Positions 42,386 to 56,384 of a DNA stretch of 64,000 bases are shown one piece after another; position 1 is the stretch's first letter, and every line of letters begins with the position of its first letter. Made by a program: the position numbers and the translations under genes. The notes below the pieces were generated by a model, which was given only the letters and a program-made list of their open reading frames with translations, was not told the DNA's origin and made no database searches. Location: NCBI GenBank assembly GCA_964007475.1, contig OZ023273.1, forward strand, positions 98,622,533 through 98,686,532, written 5' to 3'. This DNA comes from Hybos culiciformis. Its lineage: Eukaryota > Arthropoda > Insecta > Diptera > Hybotidae.

Positions 42386-45300
42386 AAACAAAATTTTTTT
42401 ACTTGTTTTTTCATGATAGTAACTTGTATCTTTTGTAATTATCATTAATTACAAATTATGCATTTAAAAGCGATAATATCTTTCAAATCAGGAGTTTTTT
42501 AAATTATCGCATAGTTTGTTTCTATCAACATTCTAAAATAAATGAATATAATCACTGTTTTTAGTCTATTAAATATAGTTGCTTTTGTGAAATATAATAT
42601 ATTGTTATCTATATGTTGTATATTAATTGAAAATATTAGTATGTCATTTATAACAAATTAATACTATTTTGAAACCACATAATTTTATTTGAGATCAAAT
42701 TTAATATTTTATACGATTATTGTTTTTCAAGGACTATTTTATTTAACATGCTTCAAGGATCTCCGCTTATAAAATAAATCTAAAAAAGATGTTTTTCATC
42801 ATTAACAAACTTTTAATGTAATTTAATAAAATTTGAAATATTTTTCTTTATATAACTTATAACGTAAAAAAAAGAGCAAATAATTATTAAGTTTTTTTTT
42901 CGGGGTAGAATGTTGATCTTTAGTACTTGACATAAATGTAAAAGTATCAAGTTGCAATTATGATTGGACGTGTAAGATTCTATTATCTTTTCAAGTAAAA
43001 AGAGTAAATTGCCTTTAAGTATGATATTTTGAGAATTACACGAAATATGATGATGATTTTAAATATTGAAAGGATTAAAATTAATTGATTAAATAAGGAA
43101 TAAAATTAGTAGGCTTTCATAATGCAATAATGGTTCAAGTACATCTATTCAATTTAAATTGAAACTTATCTACTTAAAGGTGGACATTATTGTGTTTCGA
43201 AATAATTATATGGTAATTTTATATTCCATCTACTCCTCACATCACAAATCTTATGTACACTGTTTACTGATGACTTTATTCAACAATCAAGTCGAATTAA
43301 ATTAAATTATTTGTTGACCAGAAAAATTCTAGTACCTACTTGCGTAACTATATTACTTTTTAACTGTATATGTATTTTTGGAATAATATAACCTACATTA
43401 CACAAACACATAGTAAATGTTCAAATTATTAAAATACAAAAAATTGCGTTTATCTCATAGGTATTGCACAAAAGATATAACAATCTAATAAAATTCAATT
43501 TTCTTTTCCTTTTATGGCGCGAACAAAAAAGTAAATATATTTATATAAATATTTTAAAAATAAGCTCTCGAAAGATATCTAAGGTAAATAAAAGTAAATT
43601 CCTAACAAAACAAACTTAGTGTATAATACTAATGTAAGTATGTTACGTTTATGATACGATACGAATGATTCCATATTCATAAAAAAAATGTGAAAAACAA
43701 TTAACGCATGGCATGAATCTGCGATTAGAATAACAGTTAGCTTGGACTGTAACTGTTCCAGTTTAATTATGTATAATAACGTACATAGATTTCAGTTTTA
43801 AATGTTCTCACATCCAAAAAATAAGCGATATTAATTATTAGGTTCATTGAAGATTCCAAAAAACAAACTACCTACTTTTTAAATTCCTGTTTCAGGAATG
43901 TTTCTTTTTATATTTATATTATAACTTATCAGCAATCAAATCATGTTCTCGCAACAGTTTAGCTTAATTTTTATACAATATCTTAAATTTTTTGAATTGA
44001 TTGTAATTAGTTTTTTTCTTTCCTTGTTCAGAATAAACTTTTTGGGGATAAAATATACATAACTTTCACGTTCAACATTAATTACTTAATGAATAGTAAT
44101 ATTATTTTAAATAAATAGAAAATGGAGAAGGTATTTATTTGAATTCGTCTTTATTAAGTGGTCTACTAAATGTAAATTTTTCTTTAATCATACATAATTT
44201 TGATAGATTAATTTTTTAAGTTCTTTCATCTAGAAAAATCTTTTTAACCTGACCTATCCTTCAATTTGATGTTTAACAAAAAAGAAAATTATAAACAAAA
44301 GTCATATTCTGCAGTTTTTTTCTATGTATTTAAATTGATTTATTATTAATGAAGTGTAATCTTAACTATACAAAAATAGAAGTGTTTGATTTCGATAGTA
44401 TAATCTCGAAAAATATACTTAACTAATCACAGTCGTATATATCTGTTATAATGTACTCATTGAATATAATTTGATAACTAATGTTGAGCTGCAGGTGACA
44501 GTAATGAAGCTATCATATCTCAAAATTAATATTAAATAAAACTTTTGTTCGAACTTTAAATTTAAAAAAATGAAAAAACAGTTTTTTTTTCTTTATGTAC
44601 ATAATAATGATTTGACCAAAAATTTAAAGACAAAAGATTCGCACAAGCGCATTTTTTGGCAAGATTTTTTTCTCGCTAAGTTTCTTTTTTTGTACATATT
44701 TGGCCAATATATACAACAAAGCATAAAAAATATGCTTACAAAATAAACAATGGACGAATTTGTATTGTGAAAACATAAACTAAAAAAAAAAAACCAAAAC
44801 AAAAATAGATTTTTTTACCAAAGATTTTTCACTTGACCAAACCTCTTTGATGCATTGAGAAAAAAAAAGTAACAAATTTGTCATCGGTTTTATTATAAAT
44901 TATTTATATAGATATCTGGTGTATAATTATTATTTTGTAGAAATAGTAAATTATTAACTACTAGTTCATAAAAAAGTAATGATATTTGTGGGCGTAGAAA
45001 ATTATTGATTCTATTTGTTTGCGTGAAGGGCAAGTAAGCTTAAATTATACGTATACGTATGTAAAAAGTATTATCTTCTTTTGTGAAACTAATATTTATA
45101 ACATTAGAATTAACAATTTTCTCACAGTGCTTATATTTTTTAGAGTGCATTATTATTTTATTCTATACATATTTTATAATTTAATTTACTACACCATTAA
45201 TATCATTGTATGTCAGTAACAATTACTTTCAACAACGCTCTCTTTAAATCAAAAACATAATTCCTTTTTCAAATAAAAAGCCGACGTTTTAAATTCTCGT

Positions 45301-46116
45301 ATACAATTTATTAGTTTAGAATTTTCAGTATAAAAGGTCGACTAGAACTTTTAATTATGAGAAGATACATAGGTACTTCTACTTAGGTATTCATTAAATT
45401 TAAACGATAAAAATAAATTTTTTTTTAGAAAAATAATTTATTTTAATTTTAATTTGAAGAGTCTGAAATAATTTCAAGTGGTTTTTGAATAATGAAAGGA
45501 TTAAAATTTTCAAAATTTTAATTGACATTTAATAATCTTTCTATTACCCTCTATTTTAATGAGCAATAAAAAAAATGTTTTTTTTTCATATCGAGTTTTT
45601 TTTTTATTGATCATTTTAGAATTTGTCAATATTTATAAAGATAACTTCGAGAGCGATATGAAAACGTGTGACTTTGATTTTTATTATCAATAACATTTGC
45701 ACAATAATTATAAATTATAATAACGCAATAATACCTTTGTAAATATAAAACATAATATAGAGGTAACTATTTCTGATAAAATTTCAAAAGTCAACAAATT
45801 AAATATTTCTTGATTTAAATTGAGAATTAAAAATTTAATATAATGAATTTTTCGATGATTATTCTTTCATCCTTCATAAGATTTAATAAACATTGAAAAA
45901 GAAAACATTTTAAATAAAATCCAGAAAATGAATACTAAGTAATTGATTCTAGCAATTATACGCAATTATACTCACCGAAAAGGAAAAGTTTTGCATTTAA
46001 AAGATCAATAGTTGTATAATTACTGCTCCAAAGAATAATAAAAACTATCCGAATGCCCCTTGATGTCTTGAATTTAATTTGCAACGAAAAATTCAAACTT
46101 ATTTACATTTGTCGGT
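42386..46116. other. AT-rich non-coding interval
   Basis: No exon, RNA gene or bounded element recognised; open frames near 44593 and 45019 are low-complexity. Confidence 0.45.
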
Positions 46117-46327
46117 GTGCGGTCATAAAATCCCCGGTCATAAGATTCCAATACAAAAATCTTTGGGATTTTATGACCGAAATCGTGGGGATCTTATGAC
46201 CTTTTAAATCGGTCATAAGATCCCCGGGATTTTATGGCCGCAATTCTCGGGAAATTATGACCGTTTAAATCGGTCATAATATACCCGGTATTTTCTGACC
46301 GAAATCGTGGATGTTATGTCCGGTAGC
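46117..46327. repeat. Self-complementary 61-62 bp tandem repeat
   Basis: GGGATTTTATGACCG at 46165, GGGATTTTATGGCCG at 46227 and GGTATTTTCTGACCG at 46287 mark a period of about 61. Between them GGTCATAAGATCCCC is the inverted form of the same word, so each unit is itself a dyad around GATCCCCGGGAT. The array begins GGTCATAAAATCCCC and ends ATGTTATGTCCGG. It stands out as GC-richer than its flanks. It may be a foldback transposon. Confidence 0.75.
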
Positions 46328-48410
46328 CCATTTGTCATGTGTATTTAGGTACGTGACAAGATGTACATTAATTATGATATAGTAAAACCATGTTGGTTGA
46401 ACTGAACATTTAATTCACAGACAGCACCAAAAATATTGGTTTAAAATATTAATTTTTTTTATATAAAATTTCATTTTATACAGCTGGTCGAAAAAAATAT
46501 AAAATGGTTTTAAACTATATTTCCACCTCCTAATTATTCGTGCTTTAGTTTTGGTACCTTCATATCGTAATGAGTATGAATTTTCTATCACTGAAGTATA
46601 TATTTATCTAAGTTTAAGAATCTTAAAATAATATTGAACTTTATAAAAGTTACGTAAGTACAGATTATATAAAAAGTGCCGAAATTTTATCGTATCATAT
46701 TACTTTGAAAACACTTATTATTTTTCACGTTTTTTATTTTTTTTTTTATTTATTATTATGTTAGTTTTATCGAATTCTAATAATTTTTATCAATTTTTAA
46801 AATTTTATTCTGATAAGATTAAAATTTAGTACATTGTTCATTTATCTAATATAGGTACTTAAGTTTAAAATTTTTATATTAGTGGTAGTAAAAATAAGTA
46901 AGATTCCATTTCAAGGTCTTATAATATAAAATTTTTCTATTTGCCTTTGTCTCCAAAATAGCATCATTTATAATTTCTAATTCTCTGAAGTGAAATATTT
47001 ATATAAAATAAAGTTTTTTTTTTTGTATTATTAATTAGAGTAATTTTTGGGATTTTTGTTCTACAATTGTAGGTATACTTACTTGAAGTGCAGTGTTATA
47101 ATTTATATCGGATGGATAAAATTTGAATAATGAAACATTTTAAATATTAAATATGCTACTAACGTTGAGAGTGATTTGATATTTAAGACCTTATTGATAA
47201 TTTCGACTTTTGATATTCCCATAAAGCATATAACGAATGACTGTCATCTTTTCATTAGTATTATCAGTATTATTAAAATTTCAATACTTAAATTTTAAAA
47301 GAAATTAAAGTAATTATTTTTTATTTCGCATTTATGTATGGAATTAAAAAAATTTGATTTTGAGTGGAAGAATTTACATTAATAAACAAGTCTCATTCTT
47401 TATTTCATTTGTTGAGATATTAATAGTTATGCTGAATCTATGTTTATAAATTATGTATTTGTGTATATATATATAGTTATCAGTATTAAATGCAGCAAGT
47501 CCTTGCTATAGTAAATATTCAAAAGTTCTAAATGTTTGAATTTAAAAATTTCAGGCCAATTTTTGTCATTTATTTTTACGCTATACTTGAAGAAGAAGCT
47601 TACTTTAACATATACTTAAACTCAAATAATAATAATGGTTTCTTCGTAATGGCGTATAGTTTTAACATTCGAACTTTACAAAATGCTCATAAGCTTTTAC
47701 ACATGATATGTATGTAACAAACATGACTTATATGAAAAAATAAAATTCAAAATGTACGAAATTTATTCAAGTGCAATTTTATGTGTTTTTGTATTTTTTA
47801 AAAATGTTTTCATGGGTTTATGATTAATACTTAAAATCAATTTTGTCTATGCATAATAAAAGAATAAAAATTTACAATCCTTGACAAAAATCACTTTACC
47901 GTAAAAAGGCAAAATGGATGAGGGTTAAAAGTTTATGCGTAAGTTCTGGCATGAAAAATAAAATATAATTTTCATGATATATTTTTAAAATGGTTATTTT
48001 AAGAATTAGAGGCTGGTTAAATGGGTGAAAATTTATCTCTTTCGTTTTTCTTTTTTAGAAATTATGTGTGCCATCCTGCTGTTAAATGTCACCCAAGAGA
48101 GATACAACTAAAAATGTATATACATTTTGAAAATGATGAAAAATTTGTTATACTCATTCATTTAATGTACGGTTGTAACAAAATACAATGTTGCTTTTAT
48201 TTTGAGAATGTTTTTGCTCTTGAAAAATACTGAAAATTGAAATTTTACAGATTAGTATCAAAGAAAAATTTAAATTTTAAATCATAAATACTATCAATTT
48301 TCTAAATAATATTTTGAAATTTACTTTCGTTGAGATTATGTACTTAAAAAAATAATAGCAATAAATTTAACATCAAGATGAGAAAAAAATATTTAAAAAC
48401 AAAAAAGCAA
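46328..48410. other. AT-rich non-coding interval
   Basis: Nothing supported. The open frames at 47532 and 48021 have no recognisable domain. Confidence 0.45.
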
Positions 48411-48490
48411 GTGTGTGGCTAGGGGTTTACTTCATCTCTGGGTTCTGGGTTGAGCCTGTATTACAGTACAGCAGGGTTCGAATTTGTTTT
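48411..48490 (+). repeat. tRNA-like pol III box pair, possible SINE head
   Basis: GTGTGGCTAGGGG resembles an A box and AGGGTTCGAATTTG a B box, about 60 bases apart, in a locally GC-rich patch. It does not align with the other two tRNA-like copies, and a T-rich rather than an A-rich tail follows. Confidence 0.3.
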
Positions 48491-51400
48491 CATTATCATT
48501 TTTATTTTTTATTGATCAATTTTGCAATTTGGCAAGGAACTTACTTTTCAGGAGTTTAAACTGTGGTGTACAATGTTCAAATAATATCGAATTATCATAC
48601 TTTAAAATAAATGGTACATATTAAAACAGGAATATTTAAATGAAAGTGATAAAATCAGCGAATCGTCTCGAAATTCAAAAATAAAATTATCATAATGACT
48701 TTCTACACTCTCTGACATTTATGTTATATAAATATAAAATTTGTTCCTAGAATTAATACAGATTTGCTTAAAATAAAAAACAAAATTAGAAGTTTTGAAA
48801 ATTTAAAAAAATTTAAATAAAATTTACCGATTTTTATCACAATACCTATAATATTTTGATTGTGGAGATAGTTTTTCTTGATACTATAAAAAATGAATAA
48901 AAACTCGTTCAAGTCTCGTTGATATTTTATTTTAACAAAGACTTACACGTAACATGTCACAAAGTCGTGTATAAAATAAATTTCTTAATATTTGTTCGGT
49001 TTATGTTATCCCAATGGGTAAATTTTTTCAAGAACATTATACAACATAAATAATATACATAACGAAAATAAAAGTATAATCTCATGCTGTTCATTAAACA
49101 CGTTATTCTTTTGCAAAACGTTTTTTATTTCAAGATACAAATTTATGGATAGCTTCAATTAAAATATAATAAAAATGTTACCAAAAAAAACTATATACAT
49201 ATACAAAATTAAAATGTAAGATGAAATATGACAATAATTTCTATAATAAATATTTCAAAAAAAATGTTGAAAATTTTTAGTGTAGAATTTATAGTGAGAA
49301 TTATTAATGTTACTGTGATAAAAAAGGATTAAATAAATAAATTCTTTGGTCGAAATTTCATTAATAGAGTATATTTGTTTAGTATTTTATATTTTTACAT
49401 ATTGTAACGAAGTAAATGTAAAATTTCTCTCTCTATTGCATCTATATTATTATTACTATAGATTAGTTTTATAGGTTGACATGAAAATTAAAAATAGGAG
49501 TTTAATGATTTAATTAGATTTAACAAACTGCGGAAAATTCTCTTTTATATTGATTGACCAATAACAAAAATATTTTGATGTGTCAATTTTGCAGCAAAAC
49601 CTTAATTTATAATGTAAATAGATAACTAACGTTTAGATTTGTATAAAATTCTAGCAGATAATATTTCTAAATGTATTGAAAAATAAAATATTCAACAAGG
49701 AATAAAATATAAAATAACAAAGCAGACATGGGTATATTATAAAATTTCCAGCTTGATGTAGAACTAGACAAAAGATGCTTAATTTTTTAAATACAGATGA
49801 AATGAAGAAATCTGAAAATAAGGGACATTAATACCAATTGAATTAATTATTAATTCCTACTTCATGGATCATGGTAGAATAACTTCAGTTTATTTCTTTT
49901 ACGACTTAGTCGCTTCATCCCTCAAGGTCAAGGCCTCGTCCTTTTAAATTTGTGTTTTCAAATTATATGATTAATCATACACGAACGTGGCCTCAGTTCT
50001 ACCTAGATAAGTTTCCAAGTTTTCCGAAGAAAAATTTATTTTCCAGTGACTTTTATATTACGTTTAGCAAATTTATCTTCCACCTTCCATAATGCTTTCA
50101 TAAAACTAGTTTACAATACAATATACCTTATAACCCTTATCTATGGAAAATGATCAACTACATTATACATATATATTGGAGTGATTTAAAAAAGTTTTTT
50201 TAATTTTAGTTTTTGTTTGAAAAAAAAAGTAACTCCTAGAGTTGGGTTATCCTTCAGGGAATATTCTTGTTTTTTTTTTAACTAAATTATATTTATGTCC
50301 AATTTTTTGTTTTCCTTGAACAAGCAATATGTTTTAGATGCCTAGAAAATAAAATTAAATTGTATGTCCAATTCAATTTTGAAAATAAATTTTTATTTTT
50401 ATTAAAACAAATTGTATTGAATTTTTTTTTTTATTCAAATTGCATTTTTACGTTTCTCTGGACATAAATATTCAATTCAGTAAGTGCTTTAAGTCATTTA
50501 TCAAATAGATTACTTTTTATTATTTTCAAATTTTCTATATTTTTTTTTTTAAATCTATTAATGAAAAAAGGGTTAAATTAGCTTTCACAAGCTTTTTTTT
50601 TCTATTTAAATATATATTTTTCACTAAAAGAAGGAACAATTGGATTGTGCTCTGGAAAAAAGGATGAATATTTCGAACAAAAACTGCAGTAACTTTTCAA
50701 AACTATATTAATACCATTCAAACTGTTTGGAAGTTGAAATTTATATGTTAACAACATTCCTATTTCACTAAGATATAGAAAAATTTTCAGTTTGATCAAT
50801 TAAGAAAATAATAAGAAAAACACTTGATCGAAAAATTGTCACTAATTGCAGTCCGAGGTGAGAATCAAGCTATATACCGTGACGAATACAGTATAGGACT
50901 CTTAAATTACTTTATATTAAATTCAATCAGTTTAGAGGTTTTGAGGTAATGAAAGACTTTTTATTTTATTATATTTCTATTCAGTGCGTTGCTGGCCGGT
51001 CAGGTGCAAAAACAATATTGGCGCCCCTATTAATACTTACAAATTTTTTACAGCAAAATTTAAAGTTTTGTCATGGAATTAAAACAAAAGAAAAATTACT
51101 TCAGCATTGCGGACATACAGTTTTTTTCATTTTTAACATTATTTACCGTCTTTTTTGCCACAACAGAAACATGATTAATGCTTACTTCAATTAAAACTAT
51201 GTATTCTCTTAAAAGACAAAAAGTATTCGTCATCATTTAAAAATCGACAGATTTAAATCGTAATTACTATTTTTAATATCTAATCTAAAGTAAATATTTT
51301 TTATGCAACATTTCGCTTGAAGCAAAAAAGATCTTTTGACATTTTTAATATTATTTAAAACATGCAGAACATTTATATACTTTTTCTATGGTTTTTAAGA

Positions 51401-53754
51401 ATAATCTTTGTTTTTGTTAATTTAAATTTCAATAATATTTGTATCTTACCTTCATATAATTACTATGTTGAATATTTCGGTAAATTATTGTGATAGAATT
51501 TTCAAAAAGTTTAACACTCAGGTGAAAATAATTTATTATTTACCATTATTTATATTTATGTTAACAATTCGAAAAGAGTTAAAATTATATATAATATAAT
51601 GATATAAATATAAAATATCAAAATGACTAACATTTTGTAATCATACAGCATAAAAAAAAATTATGCTTTTATTAAATCCTAACAAAATAAATATATGAAT
51701 GTACATAATAATTTATGTATATATTATCTTTTTGTAAATACAGTATATTATTATTATTTAAATAAAGAAAGAAAATAATAAGAATATTTTTCTAAAGTAA
51801 ATATAAGTTTTAATAATGAAATACAAAAACTATTACGAGAAAATTATTATCCTTAACTTATTATTATTATTATTGTGAATGAAATATAAAGCTTCTATTA
51901 TCTGAATCGCACGTGACCGCAACTTGTCAAGGGATTTAACCACACACTCGAAGTTAAGTCGAAAATTTTTAAAATAAAATCCTTTTTTCTATATCTTTCT
52001 TTACATTATATTATTTTTAACAAAATCTCTAAGGATAATAATCAGAAGAGTTTTTTTTTATATATATTTTTGAGAAATTTTGATTACCCTATGATTTTTA
52101 TCATTTATTATTGAAAAAAATTCTTGTCTGCACGTGCCAATAATTTAATAACATCCTGTCAAGGATATATTTATGAAAAAGTTATTAAGTTGCAACTGCA
52201 AATTGCACACTTTTACAGTTTCTTAGTGTATTTTTTTTTATTTAAAAAGCAAATTAATGGTAGTGCATCTTTTGTAGTTAAAGAAATCTTTTGACATGAC
52301 TGTTGAAGTAAAATAAAAAAACAGGTATTTCAGAAATATATCGAGAAAACTTAAAATTTTAAGTATGTATATGAGAACATCAGTAATATTATGAGGGTTT
52401 TTAAAAAAATAAAGAATAGTATCTCATAAGTTAAGTATGAAGACAGTTTTCAAAATTTCCGTCAACATTTTATAAAGTCAATTCCCTTTTATTAATATTA
52501 ATTTTAAATGGACTGAAAAGTAAAAAATTAATTTCAGTCAGGGTTAAGATTCTTAACAAATTATGAAAAAATGAGCATAGGTATGCAGAAATTATAACCC
52601 ATTATATGCAGAGGTGCAACAGTTTTATATGTGTAGGAGATAGTTTTTTTAATTGCACTTATACGTCTACACCTTTTTCATAAATTGTCTTGTAATTTAA
52701 TTTCAACGTTTAAAATTTCAAGTCTTGGGAAGTTAGTTTAAAATCGAACAGACAGATAAAAAAACTCAGTTAATAAAAAAGTATTAAAATGGTAAATTTT
52801 TTAATTTTTCAATTTAAAAAAAAATTTATTTAAATAAATAAACGTAAATATTAAAATTATAATTAATTCATAGCTCTCGTCCATTTAGCAATTTTCATCG
52901 AAATTCCTTTCCAACCAGCCTTGAACAGAATTTAGGCTAAACATTGATTGATTTCACAATAAAATAATACAGATATAGACGCTATCGATATACAGCACGA
53001 ACGTCGTAATCTATCATCATCATCTACGGATAAGACGACCATGGGGTATGCTTATGTAAAACTATACACATGGAATTTACAATTAGTGTAAAATCAAATT
53101 TCAATGTGTGGGTATAATATAAATTTTTCTTCGTCAAAGCCTCACAAGATCATAAACATCATCAATGAAATTATATTAAAAATTCTCAGATTTCAGAAAA
53201 TAAAATCTGAAAAAGAAAAACAAAAATATGTACATTTTTTATTTTAATTAAAGATGACATAAAAGTGTTTGGCAATTTTATTTACTGGCTTCTGTAATCA
53301 ATTTTTTTTTTTTTTTTGTAGATTTTGTACAAGGAATTTACAATTTTGAACATAAAAACCTTTATCTTATTAAAATTTAATAAGTCCATTTATGTATGTT
53401 GAATTCAACAACATATACTACATATGATGATGTGGAAATTTAGAGTATAGTACAAGTTTATGAACGAGGAAAATTATATTAGGGATGGATGAATATAATA
53501 AAAAATATTTTTTTCCTTTTAAATTTTGAAATTTAAGAGAATTTAAATACTAAAATTAAGTAGAATTTATTCTTATTAACTGAAACAAAAAATTGAACAT
53601 AGAAACAAAAATTGTGTGTTTAATAACAATACAACTAAATAAAATAAAATTTTAAGTTACACGATTTTATTATTTAAATATATGTATAGGTACTAAAACG
53701 TAAAAAATAAAACTAAGTATAATTTTTGAATTCGAGAAAATAATGTTAGACATG
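48491..53754. other. AT-rich non-coding interval
   Basis: No gene, RNA or bounded mobile element recognised. The open frame at 50949-51194 has no identifiable homology by eye. Confidence 0.45.
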
Positions 53755-53762
53755 TTGACATG

Positions 53763-54775
53763 CAGCGGCAGCTCGTACATAGGTGCTGCGACACGGCAGC
53801 ACCCTCAAGAAATTAAAAAAATTTAAATCATAAAAAAAATTTTTGTTAGCTCTGAATTTTTCTTAGTTTAAAATTATTTTTAAATGAAATTGCTAGGCTA
53901 TGCAATTTTTTCTAAATTTTTAATAAACAACAGTAGCCTACTTTCAGGCTTTTGAAATTTTAAGAAAATACTTTTCAAAAATAGGTGCAGAAATCAATTT
54001 AACAGAATTTTTGGAACTGCGAATTTCGCAGTGCAGGGATTTTTATTTTCATGAATAATTTAATACATTTTTATTGCTGTTAGAGCCCGTTCCCAAACTG
54101 AGACTATTTTAAATCGAAAAATATACCTTTTCTGCTAAAGAAAATTCCTTTTTTTCAGAAATTGAAATAGGCTTGACATTTAATCTGTATCATCTGCAAC
54201 GTCTGCTTAAATTTTCAATTTTTTGTTTTTTTTTAGAAATGAAGTGCACTAAAAAGTTCACCTATAAACTGAGTTTGTTATGGGAAATTTAAAATTTCCC
54301 TTTGCAGATTTTTAAAATATAAAATATCATTTCGGAACGATTTTTACGTCAAAAAATCTTGATTTGTAAAATAATTATAAAATAACAGCTGTAAAATCGT
54401 GTCGTTCCAAAACTGGAAATTCTAGAAATTAAAAAAAATTTTCAGTTTCTAAAATAGTCCCAGTTTGGGAACGGCCTTTAATTTTTTTTCTATGACTTGA
54501 ATATAAGGAAAAATGCACTGCCACAGAAGCAGTGCGGCTGTACTGTATTATACTTTCTGAAAAATTTAAAAACAAATATGGGAATTTTTTTTTGTTATGG
54601 GATTTTTGAATGTATAGCAGCACAATTTTTGTTTTTTGTTTGTTTTGAATTTTCAAAACTGAATTTCATATACATAATGTGTATGGGGTATATATTATAA
54701 AACTTTTACAATAAAAAAAATGAGGTTTTTATGTTTTGCAGCACCCTTTTTCAAAACTTCCACGAGCCTCCACTG
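53763..54775. mobile_element. Non-autonomous hAT-type element with 8-bp TSD TTGACATG
   Basis: The start CAGCGGCAGCTCGT pairs with the end ACGAGCCTCCACTG, and GGTGCTGC / GCAGCACCC words lie just inside both ends. Flanks carry the perfect 8-bp duplication TTGACATG at 53755-53762 and 54776-54783. It is 1013 bp long and contains another element at 54083-54478. No transposase ORF; open frames at 54429-54700 lie inside it. Confidence 0.87.
54083..54478. mobile_element. MITE nested in the hAT element
   Basis: The left end GAGCCCGTTCCCAAACTGAG and the reverse complement of the right end, AAGGCCGTTCCCAAACTGGG, are near-identical, and pairing continues through GACTATTTTA. TA is present on both sides (54081-54082, 54479-54480), consistent with a Tc1/mariner-type target. 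It inserted after the surrounding hAT element. Confidence 0.65.
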
Positions 54776-54783
54776 TTGACATG

Positions 54784-56024
54784 CTTATAAATCGTAGGGT
54801 TCTCGTTAAACGAATATTGGTTTTTTCCTTCAATTTTACATTTTGAATCGTTAACGATTGCGCACAATGTTTAAAAGTTGATTTATTTCCTGCTTTTACG
54901 GCTTCGATGATTTAGGCCTCTATTATAAAACAGATTTTTTTTTTGATTTTAAGCATCAAGATTTGACTTAAATCCAAATTATATGTTTATATGTAACAGC
55001 CTAGATATTCTTTACTAAATACGGACAGAAGAATACTATTTCGTAACTTTTATACGTATAAAACTTTGAAGAATTTTTAGCATATTTTTTATTTATTTAG
55101 GTTTTTTTTTTTATAAAAATGAGAAAAGAACTATATTCTAAATTTTATGACATTGACTTTTTGATTTTTATTTCATTCCTATTCACTTGTTTTAACAAAA
55201 GAATCTTTTATTTGTTGTTAAAGAAAATCGTGGGTACTGAAGCTATTATCTGCAACTACTCAACAAATCAGTTTGAATGAAAATTATACATTTTGTTTGA
55301 AAGTTTTTTTTTTCATTTTTTTTTTTTTTATAAAATTCAAAATATATATTCCATCTACCATAGGACATTATTATTATGTTTTATTTTTTTTTTCGTATTT
55401 ATATGAAAAAAAAAAACAGATGTGCTCTCCTTTTATTTTTCAATTGAAAAAGAATCTATTGTTTTGCCCTGGAATGCATTTAAAAAGAATAAACATAAAA
55501 AACATAAATTATATGTATATAAAGCAAATTATTTCCATGTAAAATAATAATAAAAAGAAAAATGTACGTTGTTATGAAAAAAAAAATCACTCTTCTATGA
55601 ACTTTATTAATAATTTTTTTCTTTAAATGAAAGTCATTCGCTACAAAAATATATATTTTCAGAATGCTTCTTATTTTCGATTTTTTCACCACCCTTTCCA
55701 AAGAACATTCTGTAATAATTCACTGGCGACGGACATTATAACAGCGATTTTCAAAACTTCAAGTTAACAGCTGTTCGAAACGACACTCTTATGACGATGA
55801 CGACATGACTACAGCGCACTTACACATATTTGCTTTGTTTTTTTTATAATTTGTTTATTAAACGAACTCAGATTCAATTATTTAATTATCCCTGTATGTA
55901 GCGAGACCGCAGACTTTTCTTGATCAAGTTCAGACCCAAACTGCAAAATAGAAAAAAATGTACATTAAGTTTTCCCCAAATATTATATTTATTCTTACCA
56001 CAGGTAGTTTAAGTTTTATTAAAA
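54784..56024. other. AT-rich non-coding interval
   Basis: T-runs and low-complexity open frames only. Confidence 0.45.
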
Positions 56025-56303
56025 TATAAAAAAAATAAGTAAAAAACGAGTTTTCAAAAAAACTGAGGCCAGGCCGCATGAAAAAGAAGAAAATAACTTT
56101 TTCTTCACACAGAGAGATGGACTCAGATTTTTTGATTGGGACGTAAGTGATTTGATTCACGAAGAGAAAGAATATTCAAAAGAAATGTTCCAATGAAAAA
56201 ATCTGAGTCCACCTCTGTGTGTGAAGAAAAAGTTATTTTCTACTTTTTCATGCGGCCTGGCCTCAGCTTTTTTGAAAACTCGATTTTTACTTATTTTTAT
56301 TTT
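56025..56303. mobile_element. Long foldback palindrome
   Basis: Arms of about 115 bp (56025-56142 and 56188-56303) are roughly 90% identical in inverted orientation, around a spacer of about 45 bp. Shared words include AAGTAAAAA, CGAGTTTTCAAAAAA, GAGGCCAGGCCGCATGAAAA and AAAATAACTTTTTCTTCACA. The arms extend to the element's edges, so it is a foldback/MITE, not a TIR element with a core. It would form a strong hairpin. Confidence 0.8.
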
Positions 56304-56384
56304 CTGCCTTTTTCACGTTAACTAAATTGTTATTATGTGCTGCATGGAGATGTTTTAAAACAATTTTATGACTAATCATATCGA

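Noticed and set aside
46117..46327. CRISPR-like array
   Set aside because: Units abut with no unique spacers, are self-complementary throughout and lie in a eukaryotic genome.
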